This document shows, piece after piece, positions 1 through 5,260 of a stretch of DNA of 9,553 nucleotides. How positions within the stretch are numbered: the stretch's first letter is position 1; every line of letters begins with the position of its first letter. The DNA comes from Propionibacterium sp. (GTDB taxonomy: Bacteria; Actinomycetota; Actinomycetes; Propionibacteriales; Propionibacteriaceae). The stretch spans positions 1 to 9,553 of the forward strand of contig JAAYAO010000374.1 in the NCBI GenBank assembly GCA_012719335.1, written 5' to 3'. The notes below the pieces were generated by a model. It did no database searches. It had not been told where the DNA came from and saw nothing but the letters and a program-made list of their open reading frames with translations. Position numbers and translations under genes: made by a program.

Positions 1-123
1 CTGCAGCGTGCCGACGGCTACCGACACACCATCGTGGCGGGCCAGGAGACCTACCGTGACGGTGAGCCGACCGGCGCGCTGCCGGGGCGCTTGGTTCGGG
101 GAGCGCAGCCCGACCCGGGCTGA
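1..123 (+). CDS. Amidohydrolase-3 / N-acyl-D-amino-acid deacylase family protein, C-terminal end only
   Basis: The reading frame is open from base 1 and ends at a TGA at 121-123, giving 40 residues of a gene that starts outside the window. The visible tail contains [20 protein letters not shown] followed by ALPGRLVRG. This is the usual closing beta-sandwich of COG3653/amidohydrolase-3 proteins (D-aminoacylases, dihydroorotase-like enzymes), in which a 'V.G..V..DG..TGA.PGR..R' tail follows the metal-binding barrel. The family hydrolyses amide bonds, often in N-acyl-D-amino acids, in the cytoplasm. None of the catalytic metal ligands are in view, so substrate and activity cannot be judged. It converges on the peroxiredoxin gene; the hairpin at 215-244 lies between them. 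Family assignment rests on this short tail only. Confidence 0.7.
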   Translation: MQRADGYRHTIVAGQETYRDGEPTGALPGRLVRGAQPDPG

Positions 124-214
124 CCCGCGCGCGTGAGCGTCGCTGGTTTCGACACGGGCACCACGTGCCCTGCTCAACCGACGCGACAGCCCCGGCTGGC
201 TCTGCGCGACGGAA

Positions 215-244
215 GAGGCCCGCCCCGGGTGTGGGGCGGGCCTC
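215..244 (-). terminator. Hairpin terminator after peroxiredoxin gene (possibly bidirectional)
   Basis: A perfect 12-bp stem (GAGGCCCGCCCC at 215-226, GGGGCGGGCCTC at 233-244) encloses a 6-nt loop. It lies 14 bases beyond the stop of the minus-strand peroxiredoxin gene. On the minus strand the stem is followed only by TTCC, so it lacks a long U-tract, as is common in G+C-rich actinobacteria. It also lies about 90 bases past the stop of the convergent plus-strand gene and could serve both. Bases 124-214 hold nothing else I recognise. Confidence 0.75.
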
Positions 245-258
245 CTCGAGTGGGGGAG

Positions 259-894
259 TCAGGCCTTGCGTCCGCTGGTGAAGCGGAGGTAGGGGTAGAC
301 CTCGTCCACGTCGTTGAAGGTTTCGCGGGCTTCGGTGGTGGGGATGGTCGGGGGAACGATCATCTTGTCGCCGGGGCGCCAGTCGGCCGGGGTGGCGGCT
401 TCGTGGGAGTCGGCGGTCTGCAGGGCGTCGATCACGCGGATGATCTCGTCGAAGTTGCGGCCGGTCGACTTGGGGTAGACCATCATCAGCCGGATCTTGC
501 CGGCCGGGTCGATCACGAAGACCGAACGCACCGAGGAGGCGTCACCCTCGCCGGGGTGGATCATGTCGTAGAGCTCGGACACCTTCTTGTCCTGGTCGGC
601 GATGATCGGGTAGTTGACCTTCGTGCCGCCCTTGAACTGTTCGATGTCGGGGATCCACTTGTGGTGCTCCTCGACGGTGTCCACCGACAAGCCGAGCAGC
701 TTGGTGTCGCGCTTGGTGAACTCGTCCTCGAGCTCGGCGAACCGGCCCATCTCCGTGGTGCAGACGGGGGTGAAGTCAGCCGGGTGCGAGAAGAGGACCA
801 CCCACTTGTCACCCTTCCATTCATGCAGGGTGATCGGGCCGAGCTGGGTGTCGGCGGTGAAGTCGGGAGCGATGTCACCGAGGTGTAGGGACAT
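259..894 (-). CDS. Peroxiredoxin, 1-Cys Prx6 type
   Basis: A cytoplasmic thiol peroxidase that reduces hydrogen peroxide and organic hydroperoxides. The 211-residue product has the AhpC/TSA thioredoxin fold: beta strand and helix 1, then the active-site segment SHPADFTPVCTTE (residues 36-48) with peroxidatic Cys45 and the Thr and His typical of Prx6. Next come YPIIAD near 95-100, the conserved Arg123 in SVRSVFVIDP, and a Prx6-type C-terminal extension (about 160-211) with DWRPGDK and a PYLRF end. Cys45 is the only cysteine, so the mechanism must be one-Cys, with an external thiol as reductant. Length is normal for bacterial Prx6 (about 210-220). The start at 892-894 fits the MSLHLGDIAPDF family N-terminus and follows an AAGAGAG stretch. 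An ATG three codons upstream (901-903) is possible; the open frame to 1020 runs through the promoter and is not coding. It is monocistronic, with its own promoter at 934-964 and terminator at 215-244. Confidence 0.95.
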   Translation of the reverse strand: MSLHLGDIAPDFTADTQLGPITLHEWKGDKWVVLFSHPADFTPVCTTEMGRFAELEDEFTKRDTKLLGLSVDTVEEHHKWIPDIEQFKGGTKVNYPIIADQDKKVSELYDMIHPGEGDASSVRSVFVIDPAGKIRLMMVYPKSTGRNFDEIIRVIDALQTADSHEAATPADWRPGDKMIVPPTIPTTEARETFNDVDEVYPYLRFTSGRKA

Positions 895-933
895 GTTTCT
901 CATCTCTCTTCCGGGGTAGGAGTTGATATCTGA

Positions 934-964
934 ATCATACCCCCAGGGGTATAGAAAAGTCCAA
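934..964 (-). promoter_or_regulatory. Putative promoter of the peroxiredoxin gene
   Basis: On the minus strand a TTGGAC element (964-959) is followed by a 19-nt spacer and TATGAT (939-934), five of six matches to the sigma-70 -10 consensus. Transcription would start near 927, about 33 bases before the start codon. The 19-nt spacer is longer than the optimal 17, and the palindrome at 937-952 fills its downstream part and runs into the -10. Assigned by eye; the -10 is stronger than the -35. Confidence 0.55.
937..952. promoter_or_regulatory. CsoR/RicR/CstR-like operator in the peroxiredoxin promoter
   Basis: ATACCCC-CA-GGGGTAT is a perfect 7-bp inverted repeat with a 2-nt spacer. G/C tracts flanked by AT, of the form TACCC-N-GGGTA, are the known signature of CsoR-family (DUF156) repressor sites: copper sensors CsoR and RicR, persulfide sensor CstR, and formaldehyde sensor FrmR. 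The site overlaps the -10 and fills the spacer of the only visible promoter of the peroxiredoxin gene, the right place for a repressor. No regulator gene is in the window. The 19-bp spacer also recalls MerR-family promoters, but the half-site sequence fits CsoR better. Sequence match is direct; the identity of the regulator is inference. Confidence 0.55.
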
Positions 965-1026
965 TCGGTAACGAATGTTTCCATTGATGGACTCGATCGA
1001 CGGGGTGAATGACGACCCAAGACGAA

Positions 1027-1055
1027 CCGCGCGTCCGTCCTGCCCGGACGCGCGG
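1027..1055 (-). terminator. Hairpin terminator at the end of the monooxygenase operon
   Basis: A perfect 11-bp stem, CCGCGCGTCCG (1027-1037) with CGGACGCGCGG (1045-1055), encloses a 7-nt loop. It starts 13 bases after the monooxygenase stop on the minus strand. Downstream the minus strand reads TTCGTCTT, a weak U-rich tract. It separates the operon from the peroxiredoxin promoter. I see nothing further in 965-1026. Confidence 0.75.
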
Positions 1056-1068
1056 TCGAAACCCGGCA

Positions 1069-2667
1069 TCAACTGATCGCGAAGCCCTCGTAGTCGTTGG
1101 CGGCGACGGCGTCGCACTTGGCGCGGAAGTTGCCGACCCCACCGATGTAGGGCAGGAAGACCCGCGGCTTGCCCGGAATGTTCGCGCCCATGAACCACGA
1201 ATCGGTGTGCGGGTACAGGGTGTACCCGGCGACCTGCTGGACGTGGTCGCTCCACTCCGCCTCGGCTTCGGCGGTGGCCTCCACCACCCGGGCCCCCTGC
1301 TCGCGCATCCGGGCCAACAGGTCGGCGACGAACTCGACGTGTTGTTCGATCGACACCACCACGTTCGACAACACCGAGGGGCTCCCGGGGCCGGTGATGG
1401 TGAACAGATTCGGGAACCCGGCCGACTGCAGACCCAGGTACCCGACCGGGCCCTCGGCCCACTTCTCGCGCAGCGTCTGCTCCCGGCCGTGGATGTCGAT
1501 CGACAACACCGGGCCGGTCATCGCATCGAAGCCGGTGGCGAACACGATCGCGTCGAACTCCCGCTCGGCCTGCTCGGTGCGAATCCCGGCGGCGGTGACC
1601 TCGACGATCGGGTCACGGCGCACGTTGACCAACTCGACGTTCTCGCGGTTGTAGGTGTCGAAGTAATTGGTGTCCAGACACGGACGCTTGGTGCCGAAGT
1701 GGTACCCGCTGGGTACCAGGTCCTCGGCGACTTGTGGGTCGTGCACCATTTCGCGGATCCGGTCGCGCACGTAATCGGCGGCGATGTCGTTCGCCTCCGG
1801 GTTGCGCACGATGTCGTTGTAGGCCTGCAGGATCGCGGTCAGCGCACCCTCCTGCCACTTCCGGTCGAAGGTGGCCCGGGCCTCCTCGGCGGGCACCTCC
1901 AGCAGCGACTCGGTCGGCGGCTGGACGTCCAGCCCGTAGGAGGAGGTCCGCATCCGTTGCCGCACCCCGGCCCAATCCTCGACGACCTCGGCCCGCAGCT
2001 CGGGGTCGGCCGGGGTGTTGTGCGCGGGCATGGTGAAGTTCGCGGTGCGCTGGAAGACCGTCATCGAGGCGGCCTGTTCGGCGACCTTCGGAATCACCTG
2101 AATGCCGGACGAGCCGGTGCCGATCACCGCCACCCGCAGCCCGGTGAAATCCACACCCTCGTGCGGCCACTGGCCGGTGTGGTAGATCTGCCCGGTGTAG
2201 TTGGCCAGCCCGGGCAGATCGGGAATGTTGGCCGCCGACAGCGCCCCCACCCCGAGCACCACGAAGCGGGCCGACCAGGTCTGCCCGTCCGAGGTGCGCA
2301 CCGTCCACTGCTGGGCCTGGTCATCCCACTCGGCGGCCTCGACCCGGGTGTTGAAGATGAAGGACGAGCGCAGGTCGTGCTTGTCGGCCACCCGGTTGGC
2401 GTAGGCCAGGATCTCGGGTTGGGCGGCGTAGCGTTCGGTCCACTCCCATTCCCGGGCGAGCTCCTCGTCCCAGGAGTAGCAGTAGTAGAGCGATTCGATG
2501 TCGCAGCGGGCGCCGGGGTACCGGTTCCAGTACCAGGTGCCGCCGACATCCGCGCCGGCCTCGAAACCCTGAATCGTCAAACCCTGCTCACGCAGCAGAT
2601 GCACCGCGTAGAGGCCGCTGAAACCGGCACCGACGACCACCACGTCCACGCTGTTGTTACCCGTCAT
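1069..2667 (-). CDS. Type I Baeyer-Villiger flavin monooxygenase (cyclohexanone monooxygenase-like)
   Basis: An FAD- and NADPH-dependent enzyme that inserts one oxygen beside a ketone carbonyl, giving an ester or lactone. In the 532-residue product I see the FAD-binding VVGAGFSGLY (residues 11-20), then GGTWYWNRYPGARCD (42-56), one Baeyer-Villiger fingerprint. The second, YTGQIYHTGQWP (157-168), is close to FxGxxxHTxxWP with Tyr for Phe. These are followed by the NADPH-binding VIGTGSSGIQ (181-190), KRP at 327-329 (cofactor-contacting Arg-Pro region), ATGFDAMTG (377-385) and a C-terminal FRAKCDAVAANDYEGF. Length matches cyclohexanone and cyclopentanone monooxygenases (about 540). The chosen ATG lies one base beyond the TGA of the upstream hydrolase, implying translational coupling, and gives the usual MTxxxxVDVVVVGAGF N-terminus. 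ATGs at 2677-2679 and 2701-2703 would overlap the hydrolase. It is the last gene of the operon. The actual ketone substrate cannot be read from sequence. Confidence 0.93.
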   Translation of the reverse strand: MTGNNSVDVVVVGAGFSGLYAVHLLREQGLTIQGFEAGADVGGTWYWNRYPGARCDIESLYYCYSWDEELAREWEWTERYAAQPEILAYANRVADKHDLRSSFIFNTRVEAAEWDDQAQQWTVRTSDGQTWSARFVVLGVGALSAANIPDLPGLANYTGQIYHTGQWPHEGVDFTGLRVAVIGTGSSGIQVIPKVAEQAASMTVFQRTANFTMPAHNTPADPELRAEVVEDWAGVRQRMRTSSYGLDVQPPTESLLEVPAEEARATFDRKWQEGALTAILQAYNDIVRNPEANDIAADYVRDRIREMVHDPQVAEDLVPSGYHFGTKRPCLDTNYFDTYNRENVELVNVRRDPIVEVTAAGIRTEQAEREFDAIVFATGFDAMTGPVLSIDIHGREQTLREKWAEGPVGYLGLQSAGFPNLFTITGPGSPSVLSNVVVSIEQHVEFVADLLARMREQGARVVEATAEAEAEWSDHVQQVAGYTLYPHTDSWFMGANIPGKPRVFLPYIGGVGNFRAKCDAVAANDYEGFAIS

Positions 2668-2668
2668 G

Positions 2669-3589
2669 TCACTGCCCATCCACAATCGTGCGAACCTGCT
2701 CACCCAACCAGGCGATGCCCTCGGTGCTGCCGGGCAGAATGCCGATCATCTGAATGAACCCGTGCATCTGCCCGTCGAACCGCCGGTGCACCACCGGCAC
2801 CCCCGCCGCCCGCAGCGCCTCGGCGTAGTCCTCGCCCTCCTGCCGCAGCACATCGTGCTCGGCGGTCAGGATCACCGCCGGCGGCAGATCGGTCAGATCC
2901 TCGGCGCGGCCGGGGGAGACGTCGGGATGGTCCCGATCCTCCGGGTCGACGTAGTGATCCCAGAACCAGTGCATGGTGGCCAGGTTGAAGGCCAACTGGT
3001 TGCTCGGGTCGGCATAGGAGTCGTTGTCGAAACGATGATCCAACACCGGGTAGACCAGCACCTGGGCGGCGATCGGCAGGTTGAACTCGCGGGCATGGCG
3101 GGCCACCACCGCGGCCAGGTTGCCGCCGGCGGAGTCACCGGCCAGAAACACCGGGGCGGCATCGGAACCGGCCAGCTCGCGGCGGTGGGCGTTCACCCAG
3201 CCCAGGGTGTCCAGGGCGTCCTCCAGCCCGGCCGGGAAGCGGTGCTCGGGGGCCAACCGGTAACCGGCCAACACGACCGTGCACCCGGTGGCCACCGCCA
3301 GGTGGCGGCCCAGCGTTTCGTGTTCGGCCGGCGAACCGACCACCCAGCCGCCACCGTGCCACCACACGAAAACCCCCCGCGGGTTCTCCGGCGCCAGCAC
3401 GATCACCGGCTGCCCGGAGGTGTCCACGGTGAGGTGCTCCACCCGGGGCAGGTCCGGCCCCGGCGGGGACAGCCGGGCCAGGCCGGCCAGCTTCTGCCGC
3501 GCCTCCTGCGGGCTGCCTTCGTGCATCGGTGGGCCACCGGCCCGGGCCAGTTGGGCGATGAAGGCCTTGGTCGCGTCGTCGAGGGCCAC
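2669..3589 (-). CDS. Alpha/beta-hydrolase, HSL-family (family IV) esterase or lactonase
   Basis: The 306-residue product is a hormone-sensitive-lipase-type carboxylesterase. The oxyanion-hole motif HGGG is at 78-81 (in WWHGGGWVVGSP), the nucleophile elbow GDSAGG at 151-156 with Ser153, the acid Asp246 in TAEHDVLRQEG, and His276 in DGQMHGF. A cap-forming N-terminal helix region covers about 1-45. There is no signal peptide, so it is cytoplasmic. The start is the GTG at 3587-3589: AGGAGT sits four bases before it, the frame has no nearby ATG with a ribosome site, and the longer open frame to 3721 would run into the dehydrogenase gene. It follows the dehydrogenase stop after 37 bases and abuts the monooxygenase gene with one base between stop and ATG. 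Placement suggests that it hydrolyses the ester or lactone made by the monooxygenase; that pairing is inference from context and known ketone pathways. Confidence 0.9.
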   Translation of the reverse strand: MALDDATKAFIAQLARAGGPPMHEGSPQEARQKLAGLARLSPPGPDLPRVEHLTVDTSGQPVIVLAPENPRGVFVWWHGGGWVVGSPAEHETLGRHLAVATGCTVVLAGYRLAPEHRFPAGLEDALDTLGWVNAHRRELAGSDAAPVFLAGDSAGGNLAAVVARHAREFNLPIAAQVLVYPVLDHRFDNDSYADPSNQLAFNLATMHWFWDHYVDPEDRDHPDVSPGRAEDLTDLPPAVILTAEHDVLRQEGEDYAEALRAAGVPVVHRRFDGQMHGFIQMIGILPGSTEGIAWLGEQVRTIVDGQ

Positions 3590-3593
3590 GAGT

Positions 3594-3599
3594 ACTCCT
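3594..3599 (-). promoter_or_regulatory. Ribosome binding site fixing the GTG start of the hydrolase
   Basis: The minus strand reads AGGAGT-ACTC-GTG. This near-ideal Shine-Dalgarno sequence at the right distance decides in favour of the GTG at 3587-3589 over the much longer open frame starting at 3721. Confidence 0.8.
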
Positions 3600-3626
3600 G
3601 ATCTGGTGAAAGGCGGACGGGCCGGC

Positions 3627-5030
3627 TCAGGCGGCCGGTGGCTGGATCGACTTGATCTCCAGGAACTCCCGCAGGCCGTGTTCGCCGTACTCCCGGCCGT
3701 AGCCGGACTGGCCCATGCCACCGAAGGGGGCCAGCGGGTTGGTGTTCAACCCGTTGACGTGCACGGTGCCGGAACGGATCTTGCGGGCCACCCGGGTGGC
3801 CTCGTCCTGGTCGGCGCCGAACACTCCGGCGCTGAGCCCGTAGATCGTGGAGTTCGCGAGCCGGATGCCCTCGGCGCGGTCGGTGTAGGTCTGGACCAGC
3901 AACACCGGCCCGAAGGTCTCCTGTTGGGCGATCTCGGACTTCGGGTCGGCCTTGCCGAAGACCTTCGGTGCCATCCAGTAGCCGTCGGACGGGGCGTCCT
4001 CGATCTCACCGATCTCCAGGGTGGCGCCCTCGTCGATCGCCCGGGTCAGCTTGTCGTGCACGCGGTCCCACTGGGTCGCCGACACCAACGGCCCGAGGGT
4101 GGGGGCGATGTTCGCGGCCGACTCGCGCAGAATGTCCAGGGTCTGCTGGTAGCGGTGCTCGGGGACGATCAGCCGGGTCCAGGCCGCACAGGTTTGACCG
4201 TTGTTGAACAACGAGAAGCCGTGGGCGCGCAACACCGCCGCCTTGTGGCCCTCGTCGTCCAGGTCGTCCAACAGCAGGGCCGGCGACTTGCCGCCGAGTT
4301 CGAGGGTGACCCGCTTGATGGTGGCCGCGGCCCGGGCGGCGATCTCGCGGCCCACTGCGGTCGAGCCGGTGAAGGTGACCATGTCGACGCCCGGATGCTC
4401 GGCCAGGGCCACCCCGACCACCGGCCCCCGGCCCTGCACCAGGTTGAACCAGCCGGCCGGCACCCCCGCGTCGTGGATCGCCTCGGCCAACAGCACCGCC
4501 GACAGGGAGGTCAGTTCGGCCGGCTTCAACACCACCGGGCACCCGGCGGCCAGCGCGGGCGCGATCTTGGCCACCGCCTGGTGCAGCGGGAAGTTCCACG
4601 GGGTGATCGCGGCGACCACCCCGACCGGTTCGTGGGCCATCGTGGACGGCCCGAGCGGCTCGTCGAAGGAGAAGTTCTCGGCGACGTCGACGGTGGTGTT
4701 CAGCACCGACACCGGAAACTGCACCTGCACCGCACGGCTGAACTGCTCGGGGGAGCCCATCTCCGAGGAGATCACCGCGGTGAACTCGTCAACCCGTTCG
4801 AGGATCAGTTCGCCGACCCGCCGCAGGGTGGCGAGCCGCTCGGCCAACGGCCACTCGGGGCCTTCGAAGGCGGCTCGGGCGGCGGCGACCGCGGCGTCGA
4901 CGTCCTGCTCGTCGCCGAGCACGATCGAGTCGACCGAGGTGTTGGTGCGGGGGTCGATGATCTCGAAGGTTTCGGTGCCGTGCGGGGTGACCCACTCGCC
5001 GTTGATGTACAGCTTCTGCCGGTTGCTCAT
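3627..5030 (-). CDS. NAD(P)+-dependent aldehyde dehydrogenase
   Basis: A cytoplasmic enzyme that oxidises an aldehyde to the carboxylic acid. The 467-residue product has the full ALDH superfamily pattern: TPWNF with the conserved Asn146, cofactor Lys169 in VVLKPAE, the Rossmann-type FTGSTAVGREIA (220-231), general base Glu244 in LELGGKSP, nucleophile Cys281 in NNGQTCAAWTR, and ETFGPV (371-376). The C-terminal oligomerisation segment is PFGGMGQSGYGREYGEHGL. Length is typical, perhaps slightly short of the 480-500 of betaine-type ALDHs. The start is the ATG at 5028-5030, preceded by GAGGAC with five bases between GAGGA and ATG. The ATG at 5061-5063 would add 11 residues but has no ribosome site and falls in the presumed promoter. 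It is the first gene of the operon; the hydrolase follows after 37 bases. In context it would oxidise the aldehyde from the alcohol released by ester or lactone hydrolysis. The specific aldehyde is unknown. Confidence 0.94.
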   Translation of the reverse strand: MSNRQKLYINGEWVTPHGTETFEIIDPRTNTSVDSIVLGDEQDVDAAVAAARAAFEGPEWPLAERLATLRRVGELILERVDEFTAVISSEMGSPEQFSRAVQVQFPVSVLNTTVDVAENFSFDEPLGPSTMAHEPVGVVAAITPWNFPLHQAVAKIAPALAAGCPVVLKPAELTSLSAVLLAEAIHDAGVPAGWFNLVQGRGPVVGVALAEHPGVDMVTFTGSTAVGREIAARAAATIKRVTLELGGKSPALLLDDLDDEGHKAAVLRAHGFSLFNNGQTCAAWTRLIVPEHRYQQTLDILRESAANIAPTLGPLVSATQWDRVHDKLTRAIDEGATLEIGEIEDAPSDGYWMAPKVFGKADPKSEIAQQETFGPVLLVQTYTDRAEGIRLANSTIYGLSAGVFGADQDEATRVARKIRSGTVHVNGLNTNPLAPFGGMGQSGYGREYGEHGLREFLEIKSIQPPAA

Positions 5031-5064
5031 GGCCGTCCTCTGCTCGTCCGGGTTCGTCTGCATG

Positions 5065-5092
5065 CCTATGTGGAAAGCGCTATCCGGTGCAA
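5065..5092 (-). promoter_or_regulatory. Putative promoter of the dehydrogenase-hydrolase-monooxygenase operon
   Basis: On the minus strand TTGCAC (5092-5087) is followed after 16 bases by CATAGG (5070-5065), a weak -10. The spacer is occupied by the palindrome at 5072-5085. The predicted transcript would start near 5058 with a leader of roughly 28 bases before the ATG at 5030. The -10 match is poor, so the assignment leans on position and on the operator. Confidence 0.35.
5072..5085. promoter_or_regulatory. LacI/GalR-family-like operator before the operon
   Basis: GGAAAGCGCTATCC is a 14-bp palindrome with one mismatched pair and a central CG-containing core. Its inner 12 bases fit the pattern GWAARCGYTWNC known for CcpA and related LacI-family sites. 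It lies about 42 bases before the dehydrogenase start, between the putative -35 and -10, where a repressor would block transcription. No LacI-type regulator gene is in the window. A second short inverted repeat, CCCACC-GGTA-GGTGGG (5105-5120), lies just upstream and could be a further site or chance. Confidence 0.45.
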
Positions 5093-5160
5093 CCGGGCTT
5101 ACCGCCCACCGGTAGGTGGGAAGACGGCCGGCCCGCGCCGTCCGCGCCCCTCATCGCCGG

Positions 5161-5233
5161 ATGCACACGAAAAGTGCAGATGCAACCGAGAAGTGCAGCC
5201 CTTTTCGGTTGCATCTGCACTTTTGGTGTGCAT
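5161..5233. repeat. Large near-perfect inverted repeat (33-bp arms, 7-nt loop), likely terminator
   Basis: The arms 5161-5193 and 5201-5233 are complementary at 31 of 33 positions. One mismatch (5169/5225) is G opposite G; the other (5190/5204) would be a G-U wobble in the plus-strand RNA. The loop is TGCAGCC. Within the arms an A-run (5170-5173) and a T-run (5221-5224) flank an inner stem (about 5174-5220). This is the A-stem-T arrangement of a bidirectional intrinsic terminator. It starts 28 bases past the stop of the minus-strand transporter and insulates it from the dehydrogenase operon. The octamer AAGTGCAG occurs at 5172-5179 and 5191-5198 in direct orientation and inverted at 5215-5222, a 19-base periodicity beyond what a simple terminator needs. 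The stem is unusually long and less G+C-rich than the surroundings, so a dispersed palindromic repeat family is an alternative. Confidence 0.8.
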
Positions 5234-5260
5234 GTGCGTCCCGGGGTGGCGATCAGGCGA

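Noticed and set aside
967..982. GGTAAC-N4-GTTTCC upstream of the peroxiredoxin promoter, similar to the palindrome at 7812-7825
   Set aside because: One arm base is mismatched and the spacer differs (4 versus 2), so a shared regulator is not supported.
1009..2757. Long plus-strand open frame opposite the monooxygenase (582 codons)
   Set aside because: It is antisense to a gene with clear catalytic motifs, is rich in Gly, His, Arg and Val, and shows no recognisable domain. Such frames arise from the third-position G/C bias.
5123..5142. Short inverted repeat GACGGC-N8-GCCGTC upstream of the operon promoter
   Set aside because: Six-base arms in G+C-rich sequence are expected by chance, and the site is too far from the promoter to be convincing.
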